A DNA stretch of 64,000 nucleotides, taken from contig NZ_LPZN01000044.1 in assembly GCF_001646655.1 (NCBI RefSeq), forward strand, positions 1-64,000. The letters run 5' to 3'. The notes below the pieces were generated by a model. The model did no database searches and was not told the origin of the DNA. It saw only the letters and a program-made list of their open reading frames with translations. This document shows, piece by piece, positions 1 through 9,227 of the stretch. Numbering within the stretch: position 1 is the first letter of the stretch; every line of letters starts with the position of its first letter. Both the position numbers and the translations under genes were made by a program. The stretch is from Rhodococcus gordoniae. Lineage in GTDB: Bacteria; Actinomycetota; Actinomycetes; Mycobacteriales; Mycobacteriaceae.

Positions 1-640
1 TCGCCGCGAGTACTTCGACCTTCTTCTGTTGCTCGGCAAGCAGTTTCGTCCCGGCTCCCCGGCGATCACGGAACCATTGTTCGACGTCTCCGAAACGGGT
101 GGTGTCGAACAGTCGCTCGAGCAGCCTGCCGCGCTCCTCGCTGCCTGCGCGCAGGAACCGGGCGAAATCGCCCTGCGGCAGAAGCACCACCTGGAAGAAC
201 TGTTCGGCGCTCATTCCCAGCAGCGACTTGACGACATCGCCGATCTCCGGGATCCGCGACAGGTTCTCCCCCGAACCGTCGAGCCACGTGAGAGTGGCTT
301 TGGCCTGTTGCTTGATCGTGCCGGTGCCGCGCAGCTTCGGGCGCTCGAACTCGGGGCTGCGTTCGATACACAGCCGGCGACCCGCGATGGTCGCTTCGAG
401 CCGGACCTTCGGCACCGCACCTACACGCGCGTGGTCGGACAGCAACCGACGGCCGTCGGCACGCGCCCCGGGGACGGTGCCGTAGAGCGCGAATGCGACC
501 GCGTCGAGGATCGACGTCTTACCCGCGCCCGTCCGACCGTGCAGCAGGAACAGGCCGTCGGCGCCGAGTTCGTCGAAGTCGATCTCGACGGTCTCGGCGA
601 ACGGACCGAAGGCCGCGATCTCGAGGTGGTGCAGTCTCAT
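1..640 (-). CDS. sbcC: Exonuclease SbcC, N-terminal part (cut by window start)
   Basis: This is the N-terminal 213 codons of an SMC/Rad50-type ATPase, the large subunit of the SbcCD nuclease that opens hairpins and processes DNA ends. The protein starts MRLHHLEIAAFGPF. A Walker A loop (GRTGAGKT) lies at residues 35-42, and the Rad50/SbcC Q-loop region (QVVLLPQGDFARFLRA) follows further on. Its ATG (640-638) overlaps the sbcD stop codon in an ATGA, so the two are translationally coupled. The coiled coil and C-terminal ATPase half lie outside the window. Confidence 0.93.
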   Translation of the reverse strand, partial: MRLHHLEIAAFGPFAETVEIDFDELGADGLFLLHGRTGAGKTSILDAVAFALYGTVPGARADGRRLLSDHARVGAVPKVRLEATIAGRRLCIERSPEFERPKLRGTGTIKQQAKATLTWLDGSGENLSRIPEIGDVVKSLLGMSAEQFFQVVLLPQGDFARFLRAGSEERGRLLERLFDTTRFGDVEQWFRDRRGAGTKLLAEQQKKVEVLAA

Positions 641-1815
641 GCCGACACGTCCGTTCGCCACGACGCGCCGTTCTCGTCGCCGATACCGCGACGGCGGTCG
701 ACCTCCCTCAGCGCGTCGTCGATCCAGTCGCGCTCGCGCTCGGACGGTTCGGAACGCACATCGGTGAGGAACGACGCGGCGATGTCGCGGTCGCTGCGCC
801 CGCGCACCTTGTCGCGATAGCTGCCCTCCGTGGACCCGGCCGGTCGCTGCCATTCGACATGCACGGCACAGGGGAACCGCTCCTGCAGGCGACGCATGGC
901 ATCGAGCGGGCGGATCGCGTCGGTCAGCACCGCGGAGACGTAGTGATCCTCGACCCCGGCATGCGCCGGATCGGCGAGCAGATCGTCGAGTTCGCCTTCG
1001 AGACGGGTGAGTTCGCGGATCACCGGAAGGTCGACACGCTCGACGGACGCCGCACCGGATGCGTCGAGATCGACGACGAACACCGCCTTGCGGTGCGAGC
1101 GCTCGCCGAAGGAGTACGGCAACGGGGATCCCGAATACCGGACCGTCTCGCTCACCGTCTGAGGAGAGTGCAGATGACCGAGTGCGACGTAGTCGGCGCC
1201 GTCGAACGACGACGCGGCGACCGTCTCGACGCCACCCACGGAGATGGACCGCTCGGAGTCGCTGGGCTCGCCGCCGACGACGAAGGCGTGGGCCAGGACG
1301 ACGGTGCGGGCGTCGCGACCCGCGGCGTCGGCGTGCACGCGTTCCATCGCCGCGTCGAGGATCTGCTGGTGCGAGCGGGCCTCCGGGACACCGAGCTCGG
1401 CCCGGGTGATCTCGGGCTCGAGATACGGGATGCCGTAGAAGCAGACCGGGCCGTGTTCGTCGTGCAGGACGACCGGGCTGCCGATCTGCGACACGCGGGT
1501 GATCAGGTGCAGACCGCCGTGCGCTGCGAAGGCGGCCCCCGCCCCGAGCCGGACCGGCGAATCATGGTTGCCGGAGGTGGCGACGATGATCGCCCCCGCT
1601 TCGCGGATGGCCTCGAGTCCTGCATTGCACACGGCCACCGCATCGGAACTGGGGATGGACCGGTCGTACACGTCGCCCGGCACGACCACCACGTCGATCC
1701 CGCGTTCGGCCACGAGATCGGCGACGGCCCGCAACGCACGCGCCTGGTCGGCGAGCAGGTCGACACCGTGGAAAGTGCGGCCGATGTGCCAATCGGAGGT
1801 GTGCAGGATCCGCAT
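637..1815 (-). CDS. sbcD: Exonuclease SbcD (metallophosphoesterase subunit)
   Basis: SbcD is the Mre11-like nuclease subunit that pairs with SbcC. The calcineurin-type metal motifs are in order: DWH near residues 8-10, GD at 47-48, GNHD at 82-85, and GHLH in the second half. The reading frame is open 10 codons further upstream, but the family N-terminus MRILHTSDWHIG fixes the start at 1815 and gives 392 aa, a normal length. It overlaps sbcC by ATGA and is divergent from rmuC. Confidence 0.95.
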   Translation of the reverse strand: MRILHTSDWHIGRTFHGVDLLADQARALRAVADLVAERGIDVVVVPGDVYDRSIPSSDAVAVCNAGLEAIREAGAIIVATSGNHDSPVRLGAGAAFAAHGGLHLITRVSQIGSPVVLHDEHGPVCFYGIPYLEPEITRAELGVPEARSHQQILDAAMERVHADAAGRDARTVVLAHAFVVGGEPSDSERSISVGGVETVAASSFDGADYVALGHLHSPQTVSETVRYSGSPLPYSFGERSHRKAVFVVDLDASGAASVERVDLPVIRELTRLEGELDDLLADPAHAGVEDHYVSAVLTDAIRPLDAMRRLQERFPCAVHVEWQRPAGSTEGSYRDKVRGRSDRDIAASFLTDVRSEPSERERDWIDDALREVDRRRGIGDENGASWRTDVSA

Positions 1816-1838
1816 GGCACAGACGGTAGAGGAGAGGA

Positions 1839-1858
1839 CCGACATCCCCGGATGTCGG
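1839..1858. promoter_or_regulatory. Inverted repeat between sbcD and rmuC
   Basis: Two perfect 9-bp arms, CCGACATCC and GGATGTCGG, are separated by 2 bp. A further GGATGTCG follows at 1862-1869. The site sits in the 77-bp gap between the divergent sbcD and rmuC starts, so it could be an operator for one or both. It does not match the actinobacterial SOS box. The function is inferred from position only. Confidence 0.4.
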
Positions 1859-1892
1859 GTGGATGTCGCCTCGATGCGGCATCATCCGCCCC

Positions 1893-3056
1893 ATGACAGC
1901 ACTCACGGCACTCGGCCTGCTCGTCGCACTCGGTCTCGGGGTGGTGCTCGGCTGGCTGCTCCGAGCCTCCCGCGACGGCGAACGCGCAGTCCGTGCCGAG
2001 GCCCGGCTGGCGGCCCTGCGCGACAACGAGGAGCAGTTGCGCCAATCGCTCGCTGCGGTGAGCGAGGACGCCGCCAGGCGGCAGTCCGGTGCCATCGGCG
2101 ACCAGGTGTCGCGACTCGTCGGCCCGCTGAACGAGGCGGTGGGGGCGCTCGCCCGGCAGGTCGAGCACGTCGAACACAACCGCGTGCACGCCTACGCGGG
2201 GTTGAGCGAGCAGGTCGAAGGCATGCACCGCGCGTCGCAGCTGCTGTCCACACGCACCCAGCAGCTGGTCACCGCTCTGCGCGCGCCGCAGGTGCGCGGA
2301 CGGTGGGGCGAGATCCAGCTCGAACGAGTCGTCGAGCTCGCCGGGATGGTGCGGCACTGCGACTTCGACACCCAGGTGAGCAAGGACGGCATGCGCCCCG
2401 ACCTGGTGGTCTACCTCGCCGGGGGCAAGCAGATCGTCGTCGACGCGAAGGTGCCCTTCGCCGCCTATCTGGATGCCGCCGAGTCCGAGGATCCCGACGA
2501 GCGCGACCGTCACCTCACGCGCCACGCACGGCAGCTGCGCACCCACGTCGACCAGCTGTCGGGCAAGGCCTACTGGGAGTCCTTCGACCCGACGCCCGAG
2601 TTCGTCGTGCTGTTCGTGCCGGGCGATCCGTTCCTCGACGCCGCGCTGGGTGCCGATCCCGATCTGCTCGAGCACGCCTTCGCCCGGAACGTCATCCTTG
2701 CCACCCCGACCACGCTCGTGGCCCTGCTGCGCACCATCGCCCACACCTGGCGGCAGGAAGCACTCTCCCGCGATGCGGCGACCATCCACCGGCTGGGCCG
2801 TGAGCTGTACCAACGGCTCGGTGTGGTGGGTTCGCACCTCGACCGGCTCGGCAACCAGCTCGGCAAGGCGGTCGATTCGTTCAACCTGACGGTCTCGTCG
2901 ATGGACACCCGGGTGGGAGTGACGGCCCGCAAACTCCACGACCTGGAGATCTTCGACGGCGAGGTGCCCGAGGTCCAGCGTGTCGACGCGTGGCCGCGTC
3001 GCAGCACCCTGACAGAACGAGCCGTCGCGGACGGTCCTGTCGACGAAGCGAGCTGA
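1893..3056 (+). CDS. rmuC: DNA recombination protein RmuC family
   Basis: RmuC proteins restrain recombination at inverted repeats and carry a nuclease-like core. The N-terminus is a single hydrophobic segment (about residues 4-20), followed by a charged, probably coiled-coil stretch. The conserved core begins near residue 130 (RGRWGEIQLERVVE) and continues through VVYLAGGKQIVVDAKVPF and FVPGDPFLDAAL. The frame is open 10 codons further upstream, but MTALTALGLLVALGLGV at 1893 gives the expected membrane-anchor N-terminus. The length is 387 aa. It is divergent from sbcCD, also a DNA-end processing system. Confidence 0.92.
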   Translation: MTALTALGLLVALGLGVVLGWLLRASRDGERAVRAEARLAALRDNEEQLRQSLAAVSEDAARRQSGAIGDQVSRLVGPLNEAVGALARQVEHVEHNRVHAYAGLSEQVEGMHRASQLLSTRTQQLVTALRAPQVRGRWGEIQLERVVELAGMVRHCDFDTQVSKDGMRPDLVVYLAGGKQIVVDAKVPFAAYLDAAESEDPDERDRHLTRHARQLRTHVDQLSGKAYWESFDPTPEFVVLFVPGDPFLDAALGADPDLLEHAFARNVILATPTTLVALLRTIAHTWRQEALSRDAATIHRLGRELYQRLGVVGSHLDRLGNQLGKAVDSFNLTVSSMDTRVGVTARKLHDLEIFDGEVPEVQRVDAWPRRSTLTERAVADGPVDEAS

Positions 3057-3080
3057 CATCGTCACGCTAATGTCTACGTT

Positions 3081-3959
3081 GTGTCTGCAACCCAACGTGC
3101 ACGTTCGGCGGTGCCGCTCGACATGCGGTCGTTGGTGCCTACGGTGCCCGGTGTGCCCTGGTGGGGTGCCGTGGCGATCGCAGCCGGAACGACGCTTCTC
3201 GGGGTGCTGCTCGACAGCGCACGCGGGAACGAACTGACCACTGCGTTCACCGTCTTCTATGTGCTCGGCTGCCTCGCGGCCGTGGTGGCGGTGCGCTATC
3301 GCGGACTGTTCACGGCCATGGCCCAGCCGCCCCTGCTGCTGCTCCTCGCGGTGCCGATCGGTCAGGAGCTCGTCTCCTCCGGCAGCACCGGTGGCTTGAA
3401 GGATCTCGCGCTCAACGTCGCCTATCCGCTGGTGAACCGTTTCCCGGCGATGCTGCTGGCAACCGTCCTGGTCTTGGCCATCGGCGGTTTCCGGATCTTC
3501 GCGACCCGCCAGAACACCGGGGTGCGGGCCCGGGCGCCGCGCGAGCGCGCGAAGCCGCGTGCCCCGAAGGACCGCCCGTCCCGAGCCGCGGACGACCGTC
3601 CGACCAGGCGCGCGACCCGGGGACGACCGTCGACCGCCACCCCGGGCCGGGGGGCGCCGGCCGCGAAGGCGTCGGTCCGGGAGGTCGCCGACACCCGTCC
3701 GCGTCGCCGCGCCCGCCCCGAGCCTCCGGCGGCCGAGCAGCCCGCTCCTCGTGCACAGCGTGTCCGCGCCGAAGGATCTGCTCAGCGTGCTCGCGCTTCC
3801 CGACCTGCCGATCCGGTGCAGCCGGAGAGGCGCGAGCCGCGGCGCCGTCCGGCACCCGAGCCGGAACCCGGCCGGCCACCCGCACCCGCACCCGCACCCG
3901 CACCCACGCAGAGTTACGAGCCCCCGCGTGTGCGGTACCGCGACCGCTACGAGGACTGA
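3081..3959 (+). CDS. DUF6542-type membrane protein with Arg/Pro/Ala-rich tail
   Basis: The first 145 residues hold about four hydrophobic segments (roughly 24-46, 52-72, 76-92 and 118-138), as in actinobacterial DUF6542 proteins found next to ispH. The second half is a low-complexity Arg/Pro/Ala/Glu tail, probably cytoplasmic and disordered. It ends in a Pro-Ala run encoded by a hexamer repeat. The start is GTG at 3081, with an AATGT-type -10 candidate just upstream. The function is unknown. The domain name is from recall of the family, not from a search. Confidence 0.75.
   Translation: MSATQRARSAVPLDMRSLVPTVPGVPWWGAVAIAAGTTLLGVLLDSARGNELTTAFTVFYVLGCLAAVVAVRYRGLFTAMAQPPLLLLLAVPIGQELVSSGSTGGLKDLALNVAYPLVNRFPAMLLATVLVLAIGGFRIFATRQNTGVRARAPRERAKPRAPKDRPSRAADDRPTRRATRGRPSTATPGRGAPAAKASVREVADTRPRRRARPEPPAAEQPAPRAQRVRAEGSAQRARASRPADPVQPERREPRRRPAPEPEPGRPPAPAPAPAPTQSYEPPRVRYRDRYED
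3877..3905 (+). repeat. Hexamer tandem repeat CACCCG x4.8
   Basis: Nearly five uninterrupted copies of CACCCG encode the Pro-Ala run near the C-terminus of the DUF6542-type protein. The unit is a multiple of three, so gain or loss of copies would change tail length without a frameshift. Confidence 0.85.
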
Positions 3960-3972
3960 CCCGCACAACGAC

Positions 3973-4020
3973 GAAGACGACCGGTCACCTGCCGATTCAC
4001 GGCGGTGACCGGTCGTCTTC
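3973..4020. terminator. Bidirectional terminator hairpin
   Basis: Perfect 17-bp arms (3973-3989 and 4004-4020; left arm GAAGACGACCGGTCACC) enclose a 14-nt loop. It lies between the convergent DUF6542 gene and ispH and would end both transcripts. There is no U-tract, as is common in actinobacteria. Confidence 0.8.
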
Positions 4021-4038
4021 GCTTCAGGGACTACCTGT

Positions 4039-5040
4039 TCAGGAACGACGCGACGCGCGCAGTTCGCGCGGCAGGGCGAACACCAGGGTCTCGTTGGCGG
4101 TCGTCACCGACTGCACGTCGTGGAAGCCGCGCTCGTCGAGGAACTGGACGACGCCCTGGACGAGGATCTCGGGGACCGACGCACCCGAGGTGATACCGAC
4201 GGTCTCGACGCCCTCGAGCCAGGCCGGATCGATCTCCTTGGCGTAGTCGACCAGGTGGGCCGCCCGGGCACCTGCACCGAGGGCCACCTCGACGAGTCGC
4301 ACGGAGTTGGACGAATTCCGCGACCCCACGACGATCACCAGATCGCACTCGGGCGCCATCGCCTTCACCGCGACCTGCCGGTTCTGGGTGGCGTAGCAGA
4401 TGTCGTCGCTCGGCGGATCCTGCAGCTGCGGGAACTTCTCGCGCAGGCGCTGCACGGTCTGCATCGTCTCGTCGACGCTCAGGGTGGTCTGGGACAGCCA
4501 GATGACCTTCTCCGGGTCGCGCACGGTCACCGAGTCGACGGCGTCGGGGCCGTCGACGAGCTGCACGTGGTCGGGGGCCTCACCTGCGGTTCCCTCGACC
4601 TCCTCGTGCCCTTCGTGACCGATGAGGAGGATGTCGAAGTCGTCGCGGGCGAAACGCTTGGCCTCCTGGTGGACCTTCGTCACCAGCGGGCAGGTGGCGT
4701 CGATGGTGCGCAGCTGCCGGGCAGCGGCGGATTCGTGGACCGCGGGAGACACACCGTGCGCCGAGAACACGAGGACGGCGCCTTCGGGCACTTCGTCGGT
4801 CTCGTCGACGAAGACCACGCCGCGTTCGGCAAGCGTGTCGACGACGTGGCGGTTGTGGACGATCTCCTTGCGGACGTAGATCGGCGCGCCGTACTTGTCG
4901 AGCGCTTTCTCGACCGTCTCGACCGCACGATCGACGCCGGCGCAGTAACCGCGTGGCTCGGCGAGCAGAACGCGCTTTCCGGAGGCAGAGGGGCCGGCGG
5001 ACCGTGTGATCCCGACTTCGAGTGGAACAGGCGCAGACAT
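4039..5040 (-). CDS. ispH: 4-hydroxy-3-methylbut-2-enyl diphosphate reductase
   Basis: IspH performs the last step of the MEP isoprenoid pathway, making IPP and DMAPP with a [4Fe-4S] cluster. The three cluster cysteines are seen at C33 (GYCAG), C117 (ATCPL) and C215 (ICYATQ). The HGVSP and TSGASVP motifs are also present. At 333 aa it has the typical actinobacterial length, including a short N-terminal extension before [14 protein letters not shown]. It is transcribed opposite to the xseAB unit, the order known around Rv1110. Confidence 0.97.
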   Translation of the reverse strand: MSAPVPLEVGITRSAGPSASGKRVLLAEPRGYCAGVDRAVETVEKALDKYGAPIYVRKEIVHNRHVVDTLAERGVVFVDETDEVPEGAVLVFSAHGVSPAVHESAAARQLRTIDATCPLVTKVHQEAKRFARDDFDILLIGHEGHEEVEGTAGEAPDHVQLVDGPDAVDSVTVRDPEKVIWLSQTTLSVDETMQTVQRLREKFPQLQDPPSDDICYATQNRQVAVKAMAPECDLVIVVGSRNSSNSVRLVEVALGAGARAAHLVDYAKEIDPAWLEGVETVGITSGASVPEILVQGVVQFLDERGFHDVQSVTTANETLVFALPRELRASRRS

Positions 5041-5140
5041 GCCTCCAGACTACGGGGCGCGTCGGAGAGGGGCTTCCCAGCTCGCAACCGAGGGGCTCAC
5101 CCGGCTACCAATCACGCCGATCATCGGGCAGTCTTGGGGC

Positions 5141-5818
5141 ATGATCCGTCCACCGTTCCTGGCACGGGTGGCTGCCGGCGTTGCTGTCACCGCGTACGAA
5201 GAGACCCTCAAGCTGCCGAGCACAGCCGTGTCGTTGCCGATGACGACGGTGAGCCAGATCCTGCAGACGACGATGCGGGTGCAACAGGTGATGACCTCGC
5301 TCGCCATCAAGGGCGACCAGTTCTTCGAGGTCTTCGGAGGAGAGCCCGCCGAGACCGCACAGTGGGCGACCTTCGACGACGACGGCTCCTCCCCGTCGGA
5401 CGACGCCGCTCCCTCGACGAATGCCGCCTCGAACGGCGCTCCCGGCCGATTCGCCCTGTACTCGATCCCGCCGGAGACCGAGCCCGATGCGCCTGCCGCC
5501 GAGACCGCGGTCACACCGGCGAAGTCCGGTGCGGCGACCTCGAAAGCACCCGAGAAGACGGCCGCAGCGGAGAAGGCCGGCACGAAGTCCGCCGCCGAAG
5601 GCACGGACACGAAGGTCGCCGACGCCTCCGGAGACCGGTCCGAGATCGTCGAGTACCTCGATTACGACTCGCTGACCCTCGCCCAGTTGCGGGCCCGTCT
5701 GCGCACGCTGTCGGTGGACGAACTCACAGCGTTGCTCGACTACGAGAATGCTCACGCCGCGCGTACTCCGTTCGTGACGATGCTGTCGAACCGGATCACC
5801 AGCGCGCGTAACAAGTGA
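5141..5818 (+). CDS. Lipid droplet-associated protein (Rv1109c-like)
   Basis: The 225-aa protein starts [20 protein letters not shown], chosen over an ATG 45 codons upstream because the family begins here. Residues 1-65 are amphipathic to hydrophobic. A long Ala/Glu/Lys/Asp-rich linker (about 75-165) precedes a conserved C-terminal segment ([20 protein letters not shown]) that looks like a short helical binding module. The position between ispH and xseA matches Rv1109c. The lipid-droplet name is the label I recall for this family and is not provable from sequence. Its stop overlaps the xseA GTG in a GTGA. Confidence 0.6.
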   Translation: MIRPPFLARVAAGVAVTAYEETLKLPSTAVSLPMTTVSQILQTTMRVQQVMTSLAIKGDQFFEVFGGEPAETAQWATFDDDGSSPSDDAAPSTNAASNGAPGRFALYSIPPETEPDAPAAETAVTPAKSGAATSKAPEKTAAAEKAGTKSAAEGTDTKVADASGDRSEIVEYLDYDSLTLAQLRARLRTLSVDELTALLDYENAHAARTPFVTMLSNRITSARNK

Positions 5819-7080
5819 CGGCCGGACAGAACGCGGGACGACCGAACTCCGCGGAGCAGCCCTGGCCCGTCCGCACCGTCGCCCAGAAGGTCGCCGGGTG
5901 GGTCGACAAGCTCGGCACCATCTGGGTCGAGGGTCAGGTCACCCAGATCAACGCCCGTCCCGGCACCCGGACGGCGTTCCTGACCTTGCGCGACCCGTCG
6001 GTGGACATGTCCCTGCAGGTGACCTGCTCACCGCAGCTCCTGCAGCAGTCGGGGGTGCCGATCACCGAGGGCAGCCGCGTGATCATGTTCGGGAAGATGA
6101 CCTTCTGGCCCGGTCGCGGCAGCCTCGCGCTGCGGGTCACCGAGATCCGGGCCGTCGGCATCGGGGAGCTGCTCGCGCGCCTCGAGCGGCTGCGCGCGTT
6201 GCTCGCCGCCGAGGGCCTGTTCGACCCGCGGTTGAAACGACCCTTGCCGTTCCTGCCGCGCCGCGTCGGCCTGGTCACCAGCCGCGGCAGCGCAGCCGAA
6301 CGCGACGTGCTGTCGGTCGCGCAGCGTCGCTGGCCGGCCGTGCGGTTCGACGTTCGCCACGCGACGGTGCAGGGCCCCACCGCGGTCACACAACTCATCG
6401 AGGCTCTCGAGGCGCTCGACAGCGATCCGGACGTCGACGTGATCGTTCTTGCCCGTGGCGGTGGCAGCGTCGAGGATCTGCTGCCGTTCTCCGACGAAGC
6501 GCTGTGCCGCGCGATCGCCGCATGCACGACCCCCGTGGTCAGCGCGATCGGCCACGAGCCCGACAGTCCGTTGTGCGATCACGTCGCCGACCTGCGGGCC
6601 GCGACCCCCACCGATGCCGCGAAGCGCGTCGTGCCCGATGCCGTCGCCGAACTCGATCTGGTCGACGAGCTGAGGGCGCGGTCGGCGGCCGCGCTGCGCA
6701 ACTGGGTGCGCCGGGAGGAACACGTCATCGCGCAGATGCGCGAGCGTCCCGTCCTGGCCGATCCGTTCCGCGACCTCGACCGGCGATACGAGGAGCTCGA
6801 GCGGCTGCAGCAGGCGGCACGACGCGACGTCACCCGGCTGATCTCGTCGGAGTCGTCGACGCTCGAACATCTGCGGGCGCGGCTGGGGACCCTCGGCCCC
6901 GCGGCGACCCTGGCGCGTGGCTACGCCGTGGTCCAGCGGATCGTGCCGGGCAGCGACCCGGAGGTGGTACGCACACTCGGCGAGATGCCGATCGGCACCC
7001 AGCTGCGGGTGCGGGTTGCGGACGGCGCGGCCCGCGCCGCCGTCATGGGACACGAACGACAAGGAAGACAGGAACAGTGA
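5815..7080 (+). CDS. xseA: Exodeoxyribonuclease VII large subunit
   Basis: XseA is the catalytic subunit of exonuclease VII, which degrades single-stranded DNA. The N-terminal OB-fold (about residues 18-115) contains [10 protein letters not shown]. The nuclease domain shows [33 protein letters not shown] and SAIGHEPD. The C-terminal part is coiled coil ending in ARGYAVV. Length is 421 aa. It starts with GTG inside the preceding stop codon and ends inside the xseB start, so three genes are translationally coupled. Confidence 0.96.
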   Translation: MTAGQNAGRPNSAEQPWPVRTVAQKVAGWVDKLGTIWVEGQVTQINARPGTRTAFLTLRDPSVDMSLQVTCSPQLLQQSGVPITEGSRVIMFGKMTFWPGRGSLALRVTEIRAVGIGELLARLERLRALLAAEGLFDPRLKRPLPFLPRRVGLVTSRGSAAERDVLSVAQRRWPAVRFDVRHATVQGPTAVTQLIEALEALDSDPDVDVIVLARGGGSVEDLLPFSDEALCRAIAACTTPVVSAIGHEPDSPLCDHVADLRAATPTDAAKRVVPDAVAELDLVDELRARSAAALRNWVRREEHVIAQMRERPVLADPFRDLDRRYEELERLQQAARRDVTRLISSESSTLEHLRARLGTLGPAATLARGYAVVQRIVPGSDPEVVRTLGEMPIGTQLRVRVADGAARAAVMGHERQGRQEQ

Positions 7081-7328
7081 CGAACGCGGGAACCGACGAC
7101 GCGAACGCCGATGTGCGGGAGTTCGGCTACGAGCGAGCTCGGGACGAACTCGTCAACGTCGTGAAGATGCTCGAACAGGGCGGCCTCGACCTCGACGACT
7201 CTCTGCAGCTGTGGGAACGCGGCGAGGCCCTCGCGAAACGCTGCGAGGAGCATCTCGCCGGCGCCCGCGAACGCGTCGAGCAGGCACTCTCGCTCGCGGA
7301 CGACGAGGACGAAGACGACGAGGACTGA
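7077..7328 (+). CDS. xseB: Exodeoxyribonuclease VII small subunit
   Basis: XseB is the small regulatory subunit of exonuclease VII. The GTG at 7077 overlaps the xseA stop (GTGA) and gives 83 aa. The conserved helical hairpin is present: [36 protein letters not shown] and the [13 protein letters not shown] helix. The tail is strongly acidic (Asp/Glu only in the last dozen residues). Confidence 0.95.
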   Translation: MTNAGTDDANADVREFGYERARDELVNVVKMLEQGGLDLDDSLQLWERGEALAKRCEEHLAGARERVEQALSLADDEDEDDED

Positions 7329-7349
7329 CCTCGATCGCCCCGGCCCGGA

Positions 7350-7919
7350 TCAGGGTTCGAGCGGTTCGGCCCTGCCCGCAGCGGTGGCCAGCGCAGTGAG
7401 CTCGGCCTCGTCGCCGGAGCCGCCGATCAGGATGCGCACGTCGCCGAAGTCGGACACCCAGAGCGCTTCGACTCCCTCGCCGCCGTAGACCACCCAGTCG
7501 TGCCCCTCGATCGAGCGGCTGTCGGTGGCGGTGCGGGCTCCCCCGGCGACGAATCGCACCAGCTCGTCCTCACCGGCATCCGACTGGGTGAAACGCACGT
7601 AGCGACCCTCCGGAGTGATGAAACCGACGGTGCTCGAATCGCCGCCCTGGTTACCGGAGACGATGCTGCGGCTACCGGAGTTGGGCTGCCAGCCCTCGGG
7701 GACCTCGGGATGACGGATGGGGAATGCGAGTTCCGTCGCGTCGTACTTCAGACCGGCATCGATGTCGAAACTCGGCACCGGGCCCGCTGTGGGTCCGCCG
7801 GGCTTGAACTCGCACTGGCTGGCGATCGCGGCGATGAACAGAATCAGCACGAGCAGCGGGATCAACGACCACGCCATATCGCGACCGTCTTGCAGGATGC
7901 GAGGTTTCTTGGATGCCAC
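7350..7919 (-). CDS. DUF4245 membrane-anchored protein
   Basis: The 189-aa protein has one N-terminal transmembrane helix (about residues 17-33) and an extracytoplasmic domain with the DUF4245 pattern (ELAFPIRHPEVPEGWQPNSG, then VGFITPEGRYVRFTQSD). The function is unknown. Its place between xseB and the divergent glpX matches Rv1100, which supports orthology. The stop is 21 bp from the xseB stop, leaving little room for a terminator. Confidence 0.8.
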   Translation of the reverse strand: MASKKPRILQDGRDMAWSLIPLLVLILFIAAIASQCEFKPGGPTAGPVPSFDIDAGLKYDATELAFPIRHPEVPEGWQPNSGSRSIVSGNQGGDSSTVGFITPEGRYVRFTQSDAGEDELVRFVAGGARTATDSRSIEGHDWVVYGGEGVEALWVSDFGDVRILIGGSGDEAELTALATAAGRAEPLEP

Positions 7920-8101
7920 CCGTCCAGTCTGACAGCTGCGGAACAGGCATGTTCAGGCCGGGCGGGTCCGACAGCCCACACCATCGGCCGTGATGAGACA
8001 ATAACCGTGCGACACACACGGATCGTGCGGACGCCCTCGGCGACCGCTCCCTCTGCCGGCGCAACCCGCGTCGACCGAAAGTCTCCAGGAGGCAGTAGCC
8101 C

Positions 8102-9136
8102 ATGACGGCCAGCACCCCACGCCGCGAAGCGCCGGACCGCAACCTCGCACTCGAACTGGTCCGCGTCACCGAGGCCGCGGCGATGGCGGCCGGCCGGTGG
8201 GTCGGGCGCGGCGACAAGGAAGGCGGCGACGGCGCCGCGGTCGACGCGATGCGCCACATGGTCAGCTCCGTGTCGATGCAGGGTGTCGTCGTGATCGGTG
8301 AGGGCGAGAAGGACGAAGCGCCCATGCTCTACAACGGCGAGGAGGTCGGCAACGGCGACGGTCCGCTGTGCGACGTCGCGGTCGACCCGATCGACGGCAC
8401 GACACTCATGTCGAAGGGTGCTCCCGGCGCGATCGCGGTGCTCGCCGTGGCCGAGCGCGGTGCGATGTTCGACCCGTCCGCCGTGTTCTACATGGAGAAG
8501 ATCGCCGTCGGTCCCGAGGCCGCCGACGTCATCGACATCACCGCTCCGATCGCGGAGAACATCCGCCGCGTCGCGAACGCGAAGAACATCGCGCATGCCG
8601 ACCTGACCGTGACGATCCTCGATCGTCCGCGCCACGCGCAGATCATCAAGGAGGTGCGTGAGGCGGGTGCCCGCATCCGTCTGATCTCCGACGGCGACGT
8701 CGCCGGTGCGATCGCCGCTGCACGTCCGGGTTCGGGTGTCGACATGCTGCTCGGCATCGGCGGTACCCCCGAGGGCATCATCGCCGCAGCCGCGATGCGC
8801 TGCATGGGCGGCGCACTGCAGGGTCGCCTGGCGCCGAAGGACGACGCCGAGCGTCAGAAGGCGATCGACGCCGGACACGATCTCGATCGCGTCCTGACCA
8901 CCACCGATCTCGTCACGGGCGAGAACATCTTCTTCTGCGCGACCGGCGTCACCGACGGCGAGCTGCTCCGCGGTGTCCGCTACTCCGCGGGTGGCGCGGA
9001 GACGCAGTCGATCGTGATGCGCAGCAAGTCGGGCACGGTGCGCATGATCGAGGCGTACCACCGTCTGCAGAAGCTCAGTGAGTTCTCGTCCATCGACTTC
9101 CACGGTGTCGCCGGCTCGCCGCCTCCCATGCCCTGA
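8102..9136 (+). CDS. glpX: Fructose-1,6-bisphosphatase class II
   Basis: GlpX removes the 1-phosphate from fructose 1,6-bisphosphate in gluconeogenesis and is the only FBPase of most mycolic-acid bacteria. The metal/phosphate motifs GEGEKDEAP (66-74) and DPIDGT (95-100) are intact, as are the later GIGGTPEGI and TGVTDGELL. Length is 344 aa. A strong AGGAGG ribosome site lies 6 nt before the ATG. fumC follows 91 bp downstream, behind a terminator stem. Confidence 0.97.
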   Translation: MTASTPRREAPDRNLALELVRVTEAAAMAAGRWVGRGDKEGGDGAAVDAMRHMVSSVSMQGVVVIGEGEKDEAPMLYNGEEVGNGDGPLCDVAVDPIDGTTLMSKGAPGAIAVLAVAERGAMFDPSAVFYMEKIAVGPEAADVIDITAPIAENIRRVANAKNIAHADLTVTILDRPRHAQIIKEVREAGARIRLISDGDVAGAIAAARPGSGVDMLLGIGGTPEGIIAAAAMRCMGGALQGRLAPKDDAERQKAIDAGHDLDRVLTTTDLVTGENIFFCATGVTDGELLRGVRYSAGGAETQSIVMRSKSGTVRMIEAYHRLQKLSEFSSIDFHGVAGSPPPMP

Positions 9137-9153
9137 TCGCCACCGATCGCTCC

Positions 9154-9199
9154 CGAGGAGGGGCACTGCCACGAGTTCTCGTCGCAGTGCCCCTCCTCG
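9154..9199 (+). terminator. Terminator stem between glpX and fumC
   Basis: Perfect 16-bp arms (9154-9169 CGAGGAGGGGCACTGC and 9184-9199) enclose a 14-nt loop, followed by a short T-containing stretch. It sits 17 bp after the glpX stop. Its presence suggests fumC has its own promoter or is reached by read-through. Confidence 0.75.
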
Positions 9200-9227
9200 T
9201 TCGTTCCGGCGGCATAACGTGGAGGAC

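Noticed and set aside
1499-2803. 434-codon plus-strand frame overlapping sbcD and rmuC
   Set aside because: It is out of frame with rmuC over most of its length, and its sequence is Arg/Pro/Ala-rich without motifs.
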